Positions 1 through 7,271 of a DNA stretch of 23,431 nucleotides are shown here, in pieces. Below the pieces are notes generated by a model. The model had not been told where the DNA came from. It saw only the letters and a program-made list of their open reading frames with translations, and searched no databases. The position numbers and the translations under genes are program-made. Each line of letters opens with the position of its first letter. Positions within the stretch are counted from its first letter, which is position 1. Source of the stretch: JBFGFG01 sp041627475. Its GTDB lineage: Bacteria > Actinomycetota > Nitriliruptoria > Nitriliruptorales > Nitriliruptoraceae. The stretch covers positions 1-23,431 of the forward strand of contig JBFKQZ010000015.1 of NCBI GenBank assembly GCA_041627475.1, read 5' to 3'.

Positions 1-42
1 GCATGCGCACAGTTCGGGCACGGGCTCTCGGCGGCCGGCGCG

Positions 43-1848
43 TCAGCTGACGCGGCAGTGCGGCACGGCCTCGCCGGTCTGGACGTTCCACAGGTCCTGG
101 TAGAGCCCGGCGTGGTCGAGCAGCTGCTCGTGCGTGCCCGACTCGTGGACACGCCCGTCGACGAGCACGTGGATCCGGTCGGCGTGCCGCACGGTCGAGA
201 GCCGGTGCGCGATCACGATCGTGGTGCGGTCGCGGGCGACGTGCGCGAGCGAGCGCTGGATCGCGGCCTCGGTCTCGTTGTCGACCGCCGAGGTCGCCTC
301 GTCGAGCAGCAGCACCGGCGGGTCGGCGAGGATCGCTCGGGCGATCGACAACCGCTGGCGCTGGCCACCCGAGAGCTTCTGCCCTCGCTCGCCCACGATC
401 GTGTCCCAGCCCTGCGGCAGGGCCTCGACGAAGTCCAGGGCCTCGGCCAGTTCCGCCGCCTGGCGCACCTGGTCGAGCGTGGCGTCCGGGCGGCCGTAGG
501 TCACGTTCTCCCAGACCGACCCGTGGAACAGGAACACGTCCTGGCTGACGAGGCCGAACGCGCTGCGCAGTGACCGCAGCGTGAGCTCGCGCACGTCGTG
601 ACCGTCGACGGTCACGCGCCCGCCGGTGACGTCGTAGAGCCGCAGGAGGACCTTGACGATCGTCGACTTGCCGGCGCCCGTGGCGCCGACGATGGCGTGG
701 GTCTCCCCCGGTGGCACGTCGATGTCCAGGCCGCGCAGCACCTGGCCACCGCTGGCATAGGCGAACTGGACGTCCTCGAGCCGGACGTGTCCGGTCACCG
801 GTGTCGGCAGTTCGCGGGACCCGTCGGTGATGGCGGGATCGACGTCGAGGAGGTCGAGGATCCGTCGCGTCGAGGCCATGCCGCGCTGGTAGAGGTCGAA
901 CGTCTCCCCCAGCCGCGTCAGCGGCCACAGCAGCCGCTGCGTGATGAAGATCATCACCGAGTACGCACCGACCTCGAGCGTGCCCTCGAGTGCCCGGAAG
1001 CCACCGAGGACCAGGATCGCCGTGAAGCCGAGCAGGATCGCGATGCGGATCAGCGGCGTGAAGGCACTCGACAACCGGATCGCGTCGGCGTTGGCGGCGA
1101 CGTAGTCGTCCGACTGCTCGGCGACCCGGGCGGTCTCGCGGTCCTCCGCCGTGAAGGCCTTGACCGTGGCGACGCCCGACAGCGAGTTCGCCAGCGTCGT
1201 GCCGAGCAGCCCCACGCGCTCACGCACGTCCGCGTACCGCGGCTCCAGCGTCGACTGGTAGCGGAACGAGCCCCACAGGATGATCGGGATCGGCAGGAAC
1301 GCCCACCACGCGAGGTTCCCGACGATGACGAAGAACGAGGTGCCGATCACGATCACGGTCGTCAGCACCTGGAGGATGTCGTTCGCGCCGCGGTCGAGGA
1401 AGCGCTCCAGCTGGTTGACGTCGTCGTTGAGGATCGACAGGAGCCCACCGGTCGAGCTGTCCTCGAACCACCCGAGCTCCAGGCGCTGGGTGTGGTCGTA
1501 GGCCTCGACGCGCAGCTCGCGCTGCAGGTCCTGCGCCAGCGTCCGCCACGCCACCTGGTAGCGGTACTCGAAGAGCGACTCGAACAGCCAGATCACGGCC
1601 GTGACGACGGCCAGCACCACCACCTGCGTGCGCAGCCCCTCGACCCCGAACTCCGTGGCCAGCAGGGAGTCCTCCTGCTGCACCACGATGTCCACGGCAA
1701 CACCGATGAGGAACGGTGGGGCCAGGTCGAACAGCTTGTTGAGGACCGAGAAGACGGACGCGACGACCATCCGCCCGCGGAAGGCGTCGGCGTGCTCCCA
1801 GAGCCGGCGCATCGGGTGGCGTGGGGCGGTGGGTGCGGCAGCGGCCAC
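43..1848 (-). CDS. ABC exporter, fused permease and ATPase
   Basis: A 601-residue half-transporter with an N-terminal membrane domain (about residues 25-325) and a C-terminal nucleotide-binding domain (about 350-585). The ATPase is complete: Walker A GATGAGKS at 388-395, Q-loop Gln436, signature LSGGQ at 492-496, Walker B VLLLDE at 512-517 with catalytic Glu517, and switch His548. This is the type IV (MsbA/Sav1866-like) exporter architecture. It most likely works as a homodimer, since no partner half-transporter is adjacent. The substrate cannot be predicted; lipids or drugs are common for the family. I take the GTG at 1848, which has AGGA about 8 bases upstream. An ATG 12 codons further in is an alternative. 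The gene follows the protease gene on the same strand after a 62-base gap that contains its own -10-like element. Confidence 0.93.
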   Translation of the reverse strand: MAAAAPTAPRHPMRRLWEHADAFRGRMVVASVFSVLNKLFDLAPPFLIGVAVDIVVQQEDSLLATEFGVEGLRTQVVVLAVVTAVIWLFESLFEYRYQVAWRTLAQDLQRELRVEAYDHTQRLELGWFEDSSTGGLLSILNDDVNQLERFLDRGANDILQVLTTVIVIGTSFFVIVGNLAWWAFLPIPIILWGSFRYQSTLEPRYADVRERVGLLGTTLANSLSGVATVKAFTAEDRETARVAEQSDDYVAANADAIRLSSAFTPLIRIAILLGFTAILVLGGFRALEGTLEVGAYSVMIFITQRLLWPLTRLGETFDLYQRGMASTRRILDLLDVDPAITDGSRELPTPVTGHVRLEDVQFAYASGGQVLRGLDIDVPPGETHAIVGATGAGKSTIVKVLLRLYDVTGGRVTVDGHDVRELTLRSLRSAFGLVSQDVFLFHGSVWENVTYGRPDATLDQVRQAAELAEALDFVEALPQGWDTIVGERGQKLSGGQRQRLSIARAILADPPVLLLDEATSAVDNETEAAIQRSLAHVARDRTTIVIAHRLSTVRHADRIHVLVDGRVHESGTHEQLLDHAGLYQDLWNVQTGEAVPHCRVS

Positions 1849-1867
1849 GGTCGGTGTCCTGGCGGGA

Positions 1868-1894
1868 GGGTCCGGAGGGGCGAGCCCCCGACCC
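1868..1894 (-). terminator. possible GC hairpin after the protease gene
   Basis: GGGTC (1868-1872) pairs with GACCC (1890-1894), and inside it GGGG pairs with CCCC around a CGAG loop. It lies just after the protease stop codon, but no T-tract follows. It also overlaps the -10-like element of the ABC gene, so the two readings compete and confidence is low. Confidence 0.25.
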
Positions 1895-1896
1895 TA
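1891..1896 (-). promoter_or_regulatory. -10-like element for the ABC exporter
   Basis: On the minus strand the bases read TAGGGT, matching the actinobacterial TANNNT -10 pattern. Transcription from it would leave a leader of roughly 35 bases before the GTG at 1848. No convincing -35 is visible. Confidence 0.35.
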
Positions 1897-1910
1897 ACGC
1901 GCTGCGCCGG

Positions 1911-3158
1911 TCAGCAGCCCCGCCGCAGGTCCAGCAACCGCTCGTTGCTGGGACTGCCGCTGTAGCCACAGGCGGTGTTCTCCGGCGCGGAGGTCGCCAG
2001 CAGGTCGTCCAGCACCCGCTGTGCACGCGTCGCGGACCGGGCGAACCCGGCCTGGCTGATCCGCAGGGCCGCGGCCCCTGCGACGTGCGGCGACGCCATC
2101 GACGTGCCGCTGAGGGTCCGCGTGTCGTTGCCCAGCGTCGTCGAGAGGATGAACGACCCCGGCGCCGCGATGTCGACCACCTGCCCGAAGTTCGAGTAGC
2201 TCGCGAACCGGTCGTCACCACCCAGGCAGTTGCCGCTGCAGGGCTTGCGCGCACCGGGGAGTCCGTCGAGGTCGGTGACCGCACTGACGGTGATCGCGTC
2301 CGGGCTGTTGGCCGGCGTCACACCGCTCGCGTTCGTGCTGCCGTTGCCGGCGGCGACGACCACGACCACGCCGGCGTCGGTCGCACCCTCGATGGCCTGG
2401 TCCATCGCGACGGACCGCCCGTTGGCCACCAGTGAGATGTTGGCCACCTCGATCGTCGCGGCCCGACCCGCGACCGTGTCGACACCGGCGATGACGTCGG
2501 ACAGGCGGCCGCCGTCCGTGCGCTCCAGGACCCGGACCGACCACAGGCGAGCACCGGGTGCGACCCCGACGACGCCAGTGCCGTTGTCGCGGGCGCCCAC
2601 GATCCCCGCGACGTGCGTGCCGTGACCGTCGGTGTCGGTGCCGCCGGACTTGCACGTCCCGAACAGCGCGTAGGCCACCCAGTCGACCGAGGGCTCGATG
2701 CTGCGGTCGGTGCAGTCGAAGCGACCAGCGATGCGCAGGTCACCGTGGCCGGCCACGCCCGTGTCGATGATCGCGACGTCGACGGCCACGTCGCGGCCGC
2801 TGCCGATGCCGGCCGCCGCGACGCCGTCGATGCGTTGGACACCGCGGGGCAGCGTCTGCGCGGCGGTGCGGACGGCGCGGTCCGCCTCGACGTGGACGAC
2901 GGCCGGGTCGTCGAGGACGTCGGCCAGGTCGGCCGGCGTCCCGTCGACCGCGAACCCGCGCAGCGCGTGGACGTAGACGTGTGCCGGCACGATGCCGTGC
3001 GGTGCGAGCAGTCGCTGCGCCGTGGCGACCGCGTCGACGTCGTCACCCAGCACCACGATCGTGCGATCCACGGTCGGGGACGTCCCCGACACGACCGGCG
3101 CGAAGGCGGTCGCCAGCAGGGCGAGGACGGCAAGGAGCGCGCCGGTGGTGCGTCGCAC
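1911..3158 (-). CDS. secreted subtilisin-family (S8) serine protease
   Basis: A 415-residue preproprotease. Residues 1-25 are a Sec-type signal peptide (two Arg, then a Leu/Ala-rich core). Residues about 31-98 look like an I9-type propeptide, and the S8 catalytic domain follows. The triad is Asp132 (in AIIDTG), His179 (in DGHGTHVAG) and Ser353 (in SGTSMASPHVAG), with oxyanion Asn272 (in AAGNG). Six cysteines (149, 169, 307, 311, 397, 415) could form three disulfides, which fits an extracellular enzyme. There is no C-terminal membrane anchor, so release from the cell is expected, unlike mycosins. The GTG at 3158 is chosen because GGAGGTG lies about 5 bases upstream and the signal peptide starts there. 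The family is certain; the substrate is unknown. Confidence 0.95.
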   Translation of the reverse strand: MRRTTGALLAVLALLATAFAPVVSGTSPTVDRTIVVLGDDVDAVATAQRLLAPHGIVPAHVYVHALRGFAVDGTPADLADVLDDPAVVHVEADRAVRTAAQTLPRGVQRIDGVAAAGIGSGRDVAVDVAIIDTGVAGHGDLRIAGRFDCTDRSIEPSVDWVAYALFGTCKSGGTDTDGHGTHVAGIVGARDNGTGVVGVAPGARLWSVRVLERTDGGRLSDVIAGVDTVAGRAATIEVANISLVANGRSVAMDQAIEGATDAGVVVVVAAGNGSTNASGVTPANSPDAITVSAVTDLDGLPGARKPCSGNCLGGDDRFASYSNFGQVVDIAAPGSFILSTTLGNDTRTLSGTSMASPHVAGAAALRISQAGFARSATRAQRVLDDLLATSAPENTACGYSGSPSNERLLDLRRGC

Positions 3159-3386
3159 GGGGCACCTCCGCGGTCCGGGTCGACGTCACCCGGTCCAACG
3201 ACCTGACGCCTCGGCGGTGACACCCCCGCCGCCCAGGAGGACGCCGTCGTTCACCTACCGCGCACCCGTGCGCAGAAGCAGCGCGCCCGCAACCGCTGCG
3301 AGCGCAGCACCACAGCGTTCGGCCTTGCACGAACCCGGTCCCCCGATCACGATGACCACGGTGGGGACCGGGCCGAGGGGGCTGTC
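3159..3386. other. divergent intergenic region with one inverted repeat
   Basis: This 228-base gap separates the divergently read protease and hydrolase genes and should hold both promoters. The only structure I see is GCGCAC-CC-GTGCGC at 3260-3273, a short perfect dyad that could be an operator. No clear TANNNT element is well placed for either gene, and short frames here look like noise. Confidence 0.4.
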
Positions 3387-4229
3387 GTGCAGGACCTCGT
3401 GCTGGACGCCGACGGCCCGGTGAGCGGAGTGGCGACCGGCCCGTCCGACGGGCCCGCGACCCTGGTGGTCGACGGCTACGGCTCCCGGCTCGTCGCCCAC
3501 CTCCTCGGTCCGGTGGCGGGACGCACCGGCCGCCGGATCGTCAACCTCGACCGGCCCGGCTACTGGGGGACCCCGGACGCACCCGGCGGGCGAGCGGCGT
3601 GGTCCGCCCGACTCCCGGCGGTGCTCGACCGCATGGGCGTCGACGACGTCCAGGTCCTGGGCGCCTCCGCCGGCACGCCGTACGCCGTCCGGATGGCGGC
3701 CGACCACCCGCAGCTCGTCCGGCGCCTCGTGCTGGTCGGGCCGGTGGCCCCGGCGGTCGAGGTCGGCATCGACCGGACGATGCTGCCGTCGCTGCGGCGA
3801 TCGCTCGTCATGAGCCGTCGAGCCCCGCGGCTGGGTGCCGCACTGCTCCGGGCCGCAGCCCACCAGGCTCGCGCACGGCCGTCCGCTGCAGCCCGCGCCC
3901 TCGCCGGACAGCGCCCGCCCGACGACCGACTGCGGATGCTCGGTCCGCTCCTGCCGACGCTCGTCGAGATGACGCCCGAGCTGTTCGGGGACGGCCGAGT
4001 GGCGGCGCGGGAGCAGCGCGAGCTGCTCTCGGAGTCGTGGGGCGACGACGCACGACGCGTTCGCGTCCCCACGGTCGCCTGGGCAGCGACCGGGGACTCG
4101 GTGCACCCGCCGGGCGGCGCCCGCTGGGCAGCCGACGAGATCCCCGACGCCACCTGTCGGGTCGTGGAGGCACCCGGCTTCCTGGCGCTGCTCGACCTCG
4201 GGGCCGAGCTGCTCACTGCTGACGCCTGA
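3387..4229 (+). CDS. alpha/beta hydrolase-fold protein, catalytic His apparently missing
   Basis: A 280-residue protein with the alpha/beta hydrolase layout. It has an oxyanion-side strand with DGYGS (29-33), the NLDRPGYWGT segment (53-62), a nucleophile elbow GASAG with Ser94, and a late acidic position Asp237 in ATGDSVHP. A helical cap lies between about 125 and 215. The place where the catalytic histidine normally sits (Gly-His-Phe/Leu near the C-terminus) reads Ala-Pro-Gly-Phe-Leu, residues 262-266, so the triad looks incomplete. His240, next to Asp237, is not at the usual position. Start is the GTG at 3387 with GAGGGG just upstream. It converges on rdgB with only 5 bases between stop codons. 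The reaction is unknown; it may be a non-hydrolytic member or use an unusual histidine. Confidence 0.85.
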   Translation: MQDLVLDADGPVSGVATGPSDGPATLVVDGYGSRLVAHLLGPVAGRTGRRIVNLDRPGYWGTPDAPGGRAAWSARLPAVLDRMGVDDVQVLGASAGTPYAVRMAADHPQLVRRLVLVGPVAPAVEVGIDRTMLPSLRRSLVMSRRAPRLGAALLRAAAHQARARPSAAARALAGQRPPDDRLRMLGPLLPTLVEMTPELFGDGRVAAREQRELLSESWGDDARRVRVPTVAWAATGDSVHPPGGARWAADEIPDATCRVVEAPGFLALLDLGAELLTADA

Positions 4230-4234
4230 GGGCT

Positions 4235-4834
4235 TCAGCCCGCGAGGAGGTCCTCGACCAGCGGCCGGATGGCGCGGAACGCCGCACCGCGGTGGCTGAT
4301 GGCGTCCTTCTGCTCCGGCGTCAGCTCGGCGTTGGACACGTCGTTGCCGTCGGCGACGAAGTACGGGTCGTAGCCGAACCCGCCCTCGCCGGTCGGGACG
4401 TCGCGGACGCGGCCCTCCATCGTCCCGCGAACGGTGTGCTCGTCGCCCGCCGGCGTGACCAGCGCCGCCACGGCGACGAACCGTGCCGTGCGCTCGTCCT
4501 CGGGGACGTCCACCAGCTCCCGGACGAGCTTCGCGTTGTTCGCCGCGTCGTCACCGTCGCGGCCCGCCCAGCGCGACGAGATGACCCCCGGCTCGCCGCC
4601 GAGCGCGTCGACCTCCAGCCCGCTGTCGTCGGCCAGTGCCGGCATGCCGGTGGCGGCAGCAGCAGCACGGGCCTTGATCAGGGCGTTGGCCTCGAAGGTG
4701 TGGCCGTCCTCGACGGGGGACGGCAGGCCGAGCTCCCCCATGGGGACCAGCTCGACGTCGAGCCCCTCGAGGATCCGCTCGAGCTCCACCCGCTTCTTCG
4801 GGTTGTTGGTGGCCAGCACGATCCTCGTCGTCAT
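4235..4834 (-). CDS. rdgB: XTP/dITP diphosphatase (RdgB/HAM1 family)
   Basis: A 199-residue house-cleaning pyrophosphatase that hydrolyses dITP, dXTP and ITP to monophosphates, keeping deaminated purines out of DNA and RNA. The family motifs are in order: ATNNPKKR (8-15), PVEDGHTFEANA (40-51), LADDSGLEVD (68-77) with the conserved acidic pair, GGFGYDPYF (151-159), and LTPEQKDAISHRGAA (171-185). The ATG at 4834 overlaps the rph stop codon as ATGA and has GGAGG upstream, so translation is coupled to rph. A longer frame opening at 5038 has an Arg-rich lead that is rph read in another frame, and I exclude it. In M. tuberculosis the corresponding gene (Rv1341) also follows rphA. Confidence 0.96.
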   Translation of the reverse strand: MTTRIVLATNNPKKRVELERILEGLDVELVPMGELGLPSPVEDGHTFEANALIKARAAAAATGMPALADDSGLEVDALGGEPGVISSRWAGRDGDDAANNAKLVRELVDVPEDERTARFVAVAALVTPAGDEHTVRGTMEGRVRDVPTGEGGFGYDPYFVADGNDVSNAELTPEQKDAISHRGAAFRAIRPLVEDLLAG

Positions 4835-5523
4835 GCCTCCACCGCCGCCCGCTGCAGCGCGCACAGCTCTTCGATGCCGGCGAGGGCGAGGTCGAGCATC
4901 TCGTCGTGCTGCGCTCGGTCGAACGGCGCACCCTCGGCGGTCCCCTGGACCTCGACGATGGTCCCGTCGGCGGCCGCGACGACGTTCATGTCGACGTCGG
5001 CGGCGCTGTCCTCGACGTACGGCAGGTCCAGGACGCACTGCCCGTCGACGACACCGACCGAGACCGCCGCGACCTGCCGCACCAGCGCGCCCTCGCCGTC
5101 GATGGAGCGCAGGGCACGGGCGAGGGCGACCCAGCCGCCGGTGATGGCCGCCGTGCGGGTCCCACCGTCAGCGACCAGCACGTCGGCGTCGATCGTGATC
5201 GTCGCCTCGGGCATCGCGTCGAGGTCCACGGCCATCCGCAGCGACCGGCCCAGCAGCCGCTCGATCTCCTTGGAGCGTCCGGAGGGGCCACGGCGCTCAC
5301 GACGCGCACGATCCGTCGTCGCGCCGGGGAGCATCGCGTACTCCCCCGTCAGCCAGCCGCCCGCGGGCTTCCACCGCGGCCGCCCCTCCTCGACCGAGGC
5401 CGACACGATCACGCGCGTCGCCCCGAAGGACACGAGCACCGACCCGGCCGGCGACGGCTGGACGTCGACCTCGAACGAGACGGGGCGGAGGTCGGCGGGG
5501 GCGCGACCGTCGGGACGTGGCAC
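4831..5523 (-). CDS. rph: ribonuclease PH
   Basis: A 230-residue phosphorolytic 3'-to-5' exoribonuclease that trims the 3' ends of tRNA precursors and forms a hexameric ring in the cytoplasm. Family hallmarks are the N-terminal RPDGRAPADLRPVSFE, the phosphate-binding segment GRSKEIERLLGRSLR (82-96), DADVLVADGGTRTAAITG (112-129), and the acidic active-site stretch DLPYVEDSAADVDMN (166-180). Length is near the usual 240. The GTG at 5523 is preceded by CCGGAG about 6 bases away. The gene follows the metallo-hydrolase gene after 42 bases and overlaps rdgB by 4. This MBL-rph-rdgB order matches M. tuberculosis Rv1339-Rv1340-Rv1341. Confidence 0.97.
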   Translation of the reverse strand: MPRPDGRAPADLRPVSFEVDVQPSPAGSVLVSFGATRVIVSASVEEGRPRWKPAGGWLTGEYAMLPGATTDRARRERRGPSGRSKEIERLLGRSLRMAVDLDAMPEATITIDADVLVADGGTRTAAITGGWVALARALRSIDGEGALVRQVAAVSVGVVDGQCVLDLPYVEDSAADVDMNVVAAADGTIVEVQGTAEGAPFDRAQHDEMLDLALAGIEELCALQRAAVEA

Positions 5524-5551
5524 GGGAGCTCCGGCAGTGGGCGGACCAGCG

Positions 5552-5557
5552 ACGGTA
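5552..5557 (-). promoter_or_regulatory. -10-like TACCGT before rph
   Basis: The minus-strand hexamer TACCGT sits in the 42-base gap before rph and would give a leader of about 20 bases. It may provide an internal promoter in an otherwise co-directional run. No -35 is recognisable. Confidence 0.35.
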
Positions 5558-5565
5558 GGGCGTCG

Positions 5566-6315
5566 TCAGACGTCCACGGTCAGGCCGTCGACGGCCAGCT
5601 CGATCGGGCCGTCGTAGGTCGCGGCCGCCTCACGACGCGACACCTCGCGGTCGAGGTTGCCGGCGATGTGCGTGAGCAGCAGCCGCCGGACCCCCGCCTC
5701 GGTCGCGACCCGGCCGGCCGCGGCCGCGGTGAGGTGGATGCCCGGCGGGTGGGCGTCGGCATCACCCTGCCAGGTCGCCTCGCACAGGAACAGGTCGGCG
5801 TCCCGCGCCGCCGTCACCAGCTGGGCCCCACCGGACGAGTCGCCCGAGTACGTCAGCACCCGGTCGTCACCATGGATCCGCATGGAGAGCGTCGGGGGCG
5901 GGTGGACCGAGTCGAACAGCTCGATGCGCACGTCGCCGACCGTGATCTCGTCGCCGGCCGTCACCGGCCGCAGCTCGAAGCTCTCCTCGAACACGTACGG
6001 CGCCTCCCGCGAGGTCAGCTCGGCGAGCAGCTCGGCGACGCCCGGCGGCGAGTACAGCGGGATGCCCGTCGCCGCGTCACCGCGGGCCCGGACGGCGTGG
6101 TGCAGCCCGATGAGGTCCACGCAGTGGTCGGCGTGCTTGTGGCTGATGACGATCGCGTCGAGGTCCTCGAGCCCCACCTCGCGCTGGAGGTTCGCGGTGG
6201 ACCCGTTGCCCGCGTCGACGAGCACGTTGGTCGCCGCCGTGCGGACGAGGTAGCCCGAGCACACCGACCCGGGGCCCGTGAAGGTCCCGCTGCTGCCGAG
6301 CACCGTGAGCCGCAC
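5566..6315 (-). CDS. metallo-beta-lactamase-fold hydrolase, Rv1339-like
   Basis: A 249-residue protein of the RNase Z/cyclic-nucleotide phosphodiesterase branch of the MBL fold. The metal motif is HKHADH at 59-64, with the early strand VLVDAGNGS (31-39), a YSGDSSGG segment holding the expected metal-bridging Asp near residue 178, and a late LLLTHI histidine near residue 216. There is no signal peptide. The M. tuberculosis relative Rv1339, which sits in the same place upstream of rphA, has been reported to act as an atypical cAMP phosphodiesterase. tRNA 3' processing is the alternative for this fold. Start is the GTG at 6315, with GGGAGG 5 bases upstream. The family and synteny are solid; the substrate is inferred. 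Confidence 0.88.
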   Translation of the reverse strand: MRLTVLGSSGTFTGPGSVCSGYLVRTAATNVLVDAGNGSTANLQREVGLEDLDAIVISHKHADHCVDLIGLHHAVRARGDAATGIPLYSPPGVAELLAELTSREAPYVFEESFELRPVTAGDEITVGDVRIELFDSVHPPPTLSMRIHGDDRVLTYSGDSSGGAQLVTAARDADLFLCEATWQGDADAHPPGIHLTAAAAGRVATEAGVRRLLLTHIAGNLDREVSRREAAATYDGPIELAVDGLTVDV

Positions 6316-6346
6316 GTGCCCTCCCGCAAGGTCGCGACGACCGCCG

Positions 6347-6352
6347 ACGGTA
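6347..6352 (-). promoter_or_regulatory. -10-like TACCGT before the metallo-hydrolase gene
   Basis: Minus-strand TACCGT inside CACCACTACCGT, about 31 bases before the GTG at 6315. It lies just past the strong hairpin at 6384-6412, so the metallo-hydrolase, rph and rdgB probably form their own transcription unit. Confidence 0.45.
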
Positions 6353-6383
6353 GTGGTGCCTCCCGGTCACCGCGATCACGCAG

Positions 6384-6412
6384 GACGCCCCCGGCACGCG
6401 GCCGGGGGCGTC
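6384..6412 (-). terminator. strong 12-bp hairpin after the secreted-protein gene
   Basis: A perfect 12-base inverted repeat, GACGCCCCCGGC (6384-6395) and its complement (6401-6412), with a 5-base loop. It starts 15 bases past the stop codon at 6428. No T-tract follows on the minus strand, which is common for GC-rich terminators. Confidence 0.7.
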
Positions 6413-6427
6413 GGGTCGTGCCGAGGG

Positions 6428-7210
6428 TCAGCCGTGCTGCGTGGCGTCGACGACGGTGCCCTTCTCCTCACCGTTGACGGTGATCGAGGCGGGGACCTCG
6501 GTGGCACCCCACACCGGGACCTGGAGGCCGCGGGCGTTCGTGGCGTTGAAGCCGATCGTCACGGCGATGCTGTGGTAGTCGCCCGTGCCGACGTCCAGGA
6601 GGCCCGGCAGGTCGTCGGCGATGTTGGTCACCGTGAAGAACAGCCCGTCGGACAGGCCGGTGGACGACGTGACCGTCTCGACGGGGATGTTCAGCGTCAG
6701 CGGCGAGTCGAACGGGTCACCGGCGACGTTGGTGTTCTCCTCCGAGCCGAACGGGCTCTCACCGTCGATGGTGATGCGCACCGCGAGCGTCATCTCGCCC
6801 GTGGCGCGGGCCTGCGTGGCGTGGATGTCGTGCAGCTCGAAGGTGAGCGTGTCGACGTTGCCCTCGAAGAAGCCGGCGATGTCGAAGTCGTACGGCGTGT
6901 TCTGGTAGACGCCGCTGAACAGCGGGATCTCCGGCACGCCGCAGCCACCACCGGCAGTGAACGACGTGTCCGGCGCGACCGGCGTCAGCTTCACGGGGAT
7001 GGTGATGTCGTGCAGCTTGCCCGCCGGGTCCAGGGTGTCCTCGCAGGACAGGTAGTTGACCGACTCGCAGAGCAGCGTGTCGTCGGTCGTGTCGTCGGTG
7101 GTGCCCCCGTCGTCGTGGGTCGCGCAGGTGTCGACCTCGGCGGGGGTGACGGCGAACGCCAGTGCACCCGGGATCAGGGCAGCGGCGAACAGGGCGCTCA
7201 GGCGGCGCAT
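6428..7210 (-). CDS. secreted acidic protein of unknown function
   Basis: A 260-residue protein I do not recognise. Residues 1-20 form a Sec signal peptide (RR, then an Ala/Leu core). After it comes a short low-complexity acidic linker rich in Asp and Thr (about 33-45), with four cysteines at 29, 48, 56 and 90. The rest is a beta-rich, Thr/Val/Ile-rich body (about 65-255) with no membrane anchor or LPXTG-type sorting motif. This suggests a soluble secreted or loosely cell-associated beta-sandwich protein. I choose the ATG at 7210 because the signal peptide begins there and GGAG lies 8 bases upstream; the in-frame extension to 7360 runs into cysM and reads as noise. It occupies the spot where rhomboid and murI lie in the mycobacterial cluster. 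A strong hairpin follows its stop. Confidence 0.82.
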   Translation of the reverse strand: MRRLSALFAAALIPGALAFAVTPAEVDTCATHDDGGTTDDTTDDTLLCESVNYLSCEDTLDPAGKLHDITIPVKLTPVAPDTSFTAGGGCGVPEIPLFSGVYQNTPYDFDIAGFFEGNVDTLTFELHDIHATQARATGEMTLAVRITIDGESPFGSEENTNVAGDPFDSPLTLNIPVETVTSSTGLSDGLFFTVTNIADDLPGLLDVGTGDYHSIAVTIGFNATNARGLQVPVWGATEVPASITVNGEEKGTVVDATQHG

Positions 7211-7226
7211 GGGTGGCTCCGTTGGT

Positions 7227-7271
7227 GTGGGGGCACTGGAGGAGTTCGACGTCCGTGGCCCCCACTCCTCC
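7227..7271 (-). repeat. two interlocking inverted repeats after cysM
   Basis: In the 61-base gap between cysM and the secreted-protein gene, GTGGGGGC (7227-7234) is complementary to 7258-7265, and GGAGGAGT (7238-7245) is complementary to 7264-7271. The arms alternate as A-B-A'-B', and A' and B' share two bases. The RNA can therefore form one hairpin or the other, or a pseudoknot. It begins directly after the cysM stop, so it may act as terminator, attenuator or leader structure. Confidence 0.55.

Noticed and set aside
598..1965. 455-codon open plus-strand frame opposite the ABC exporter
   Set aside because: It mirrors the exporter's codons and has no family signature.
4835..5038. 68-residue N-terminal extension of rdgB
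   Set aside because: It lies inside rph in another frame and is Arg-rich. The RdgB family starts at the TTRIVLAT segment, and the ATGA overlap fixes the start.
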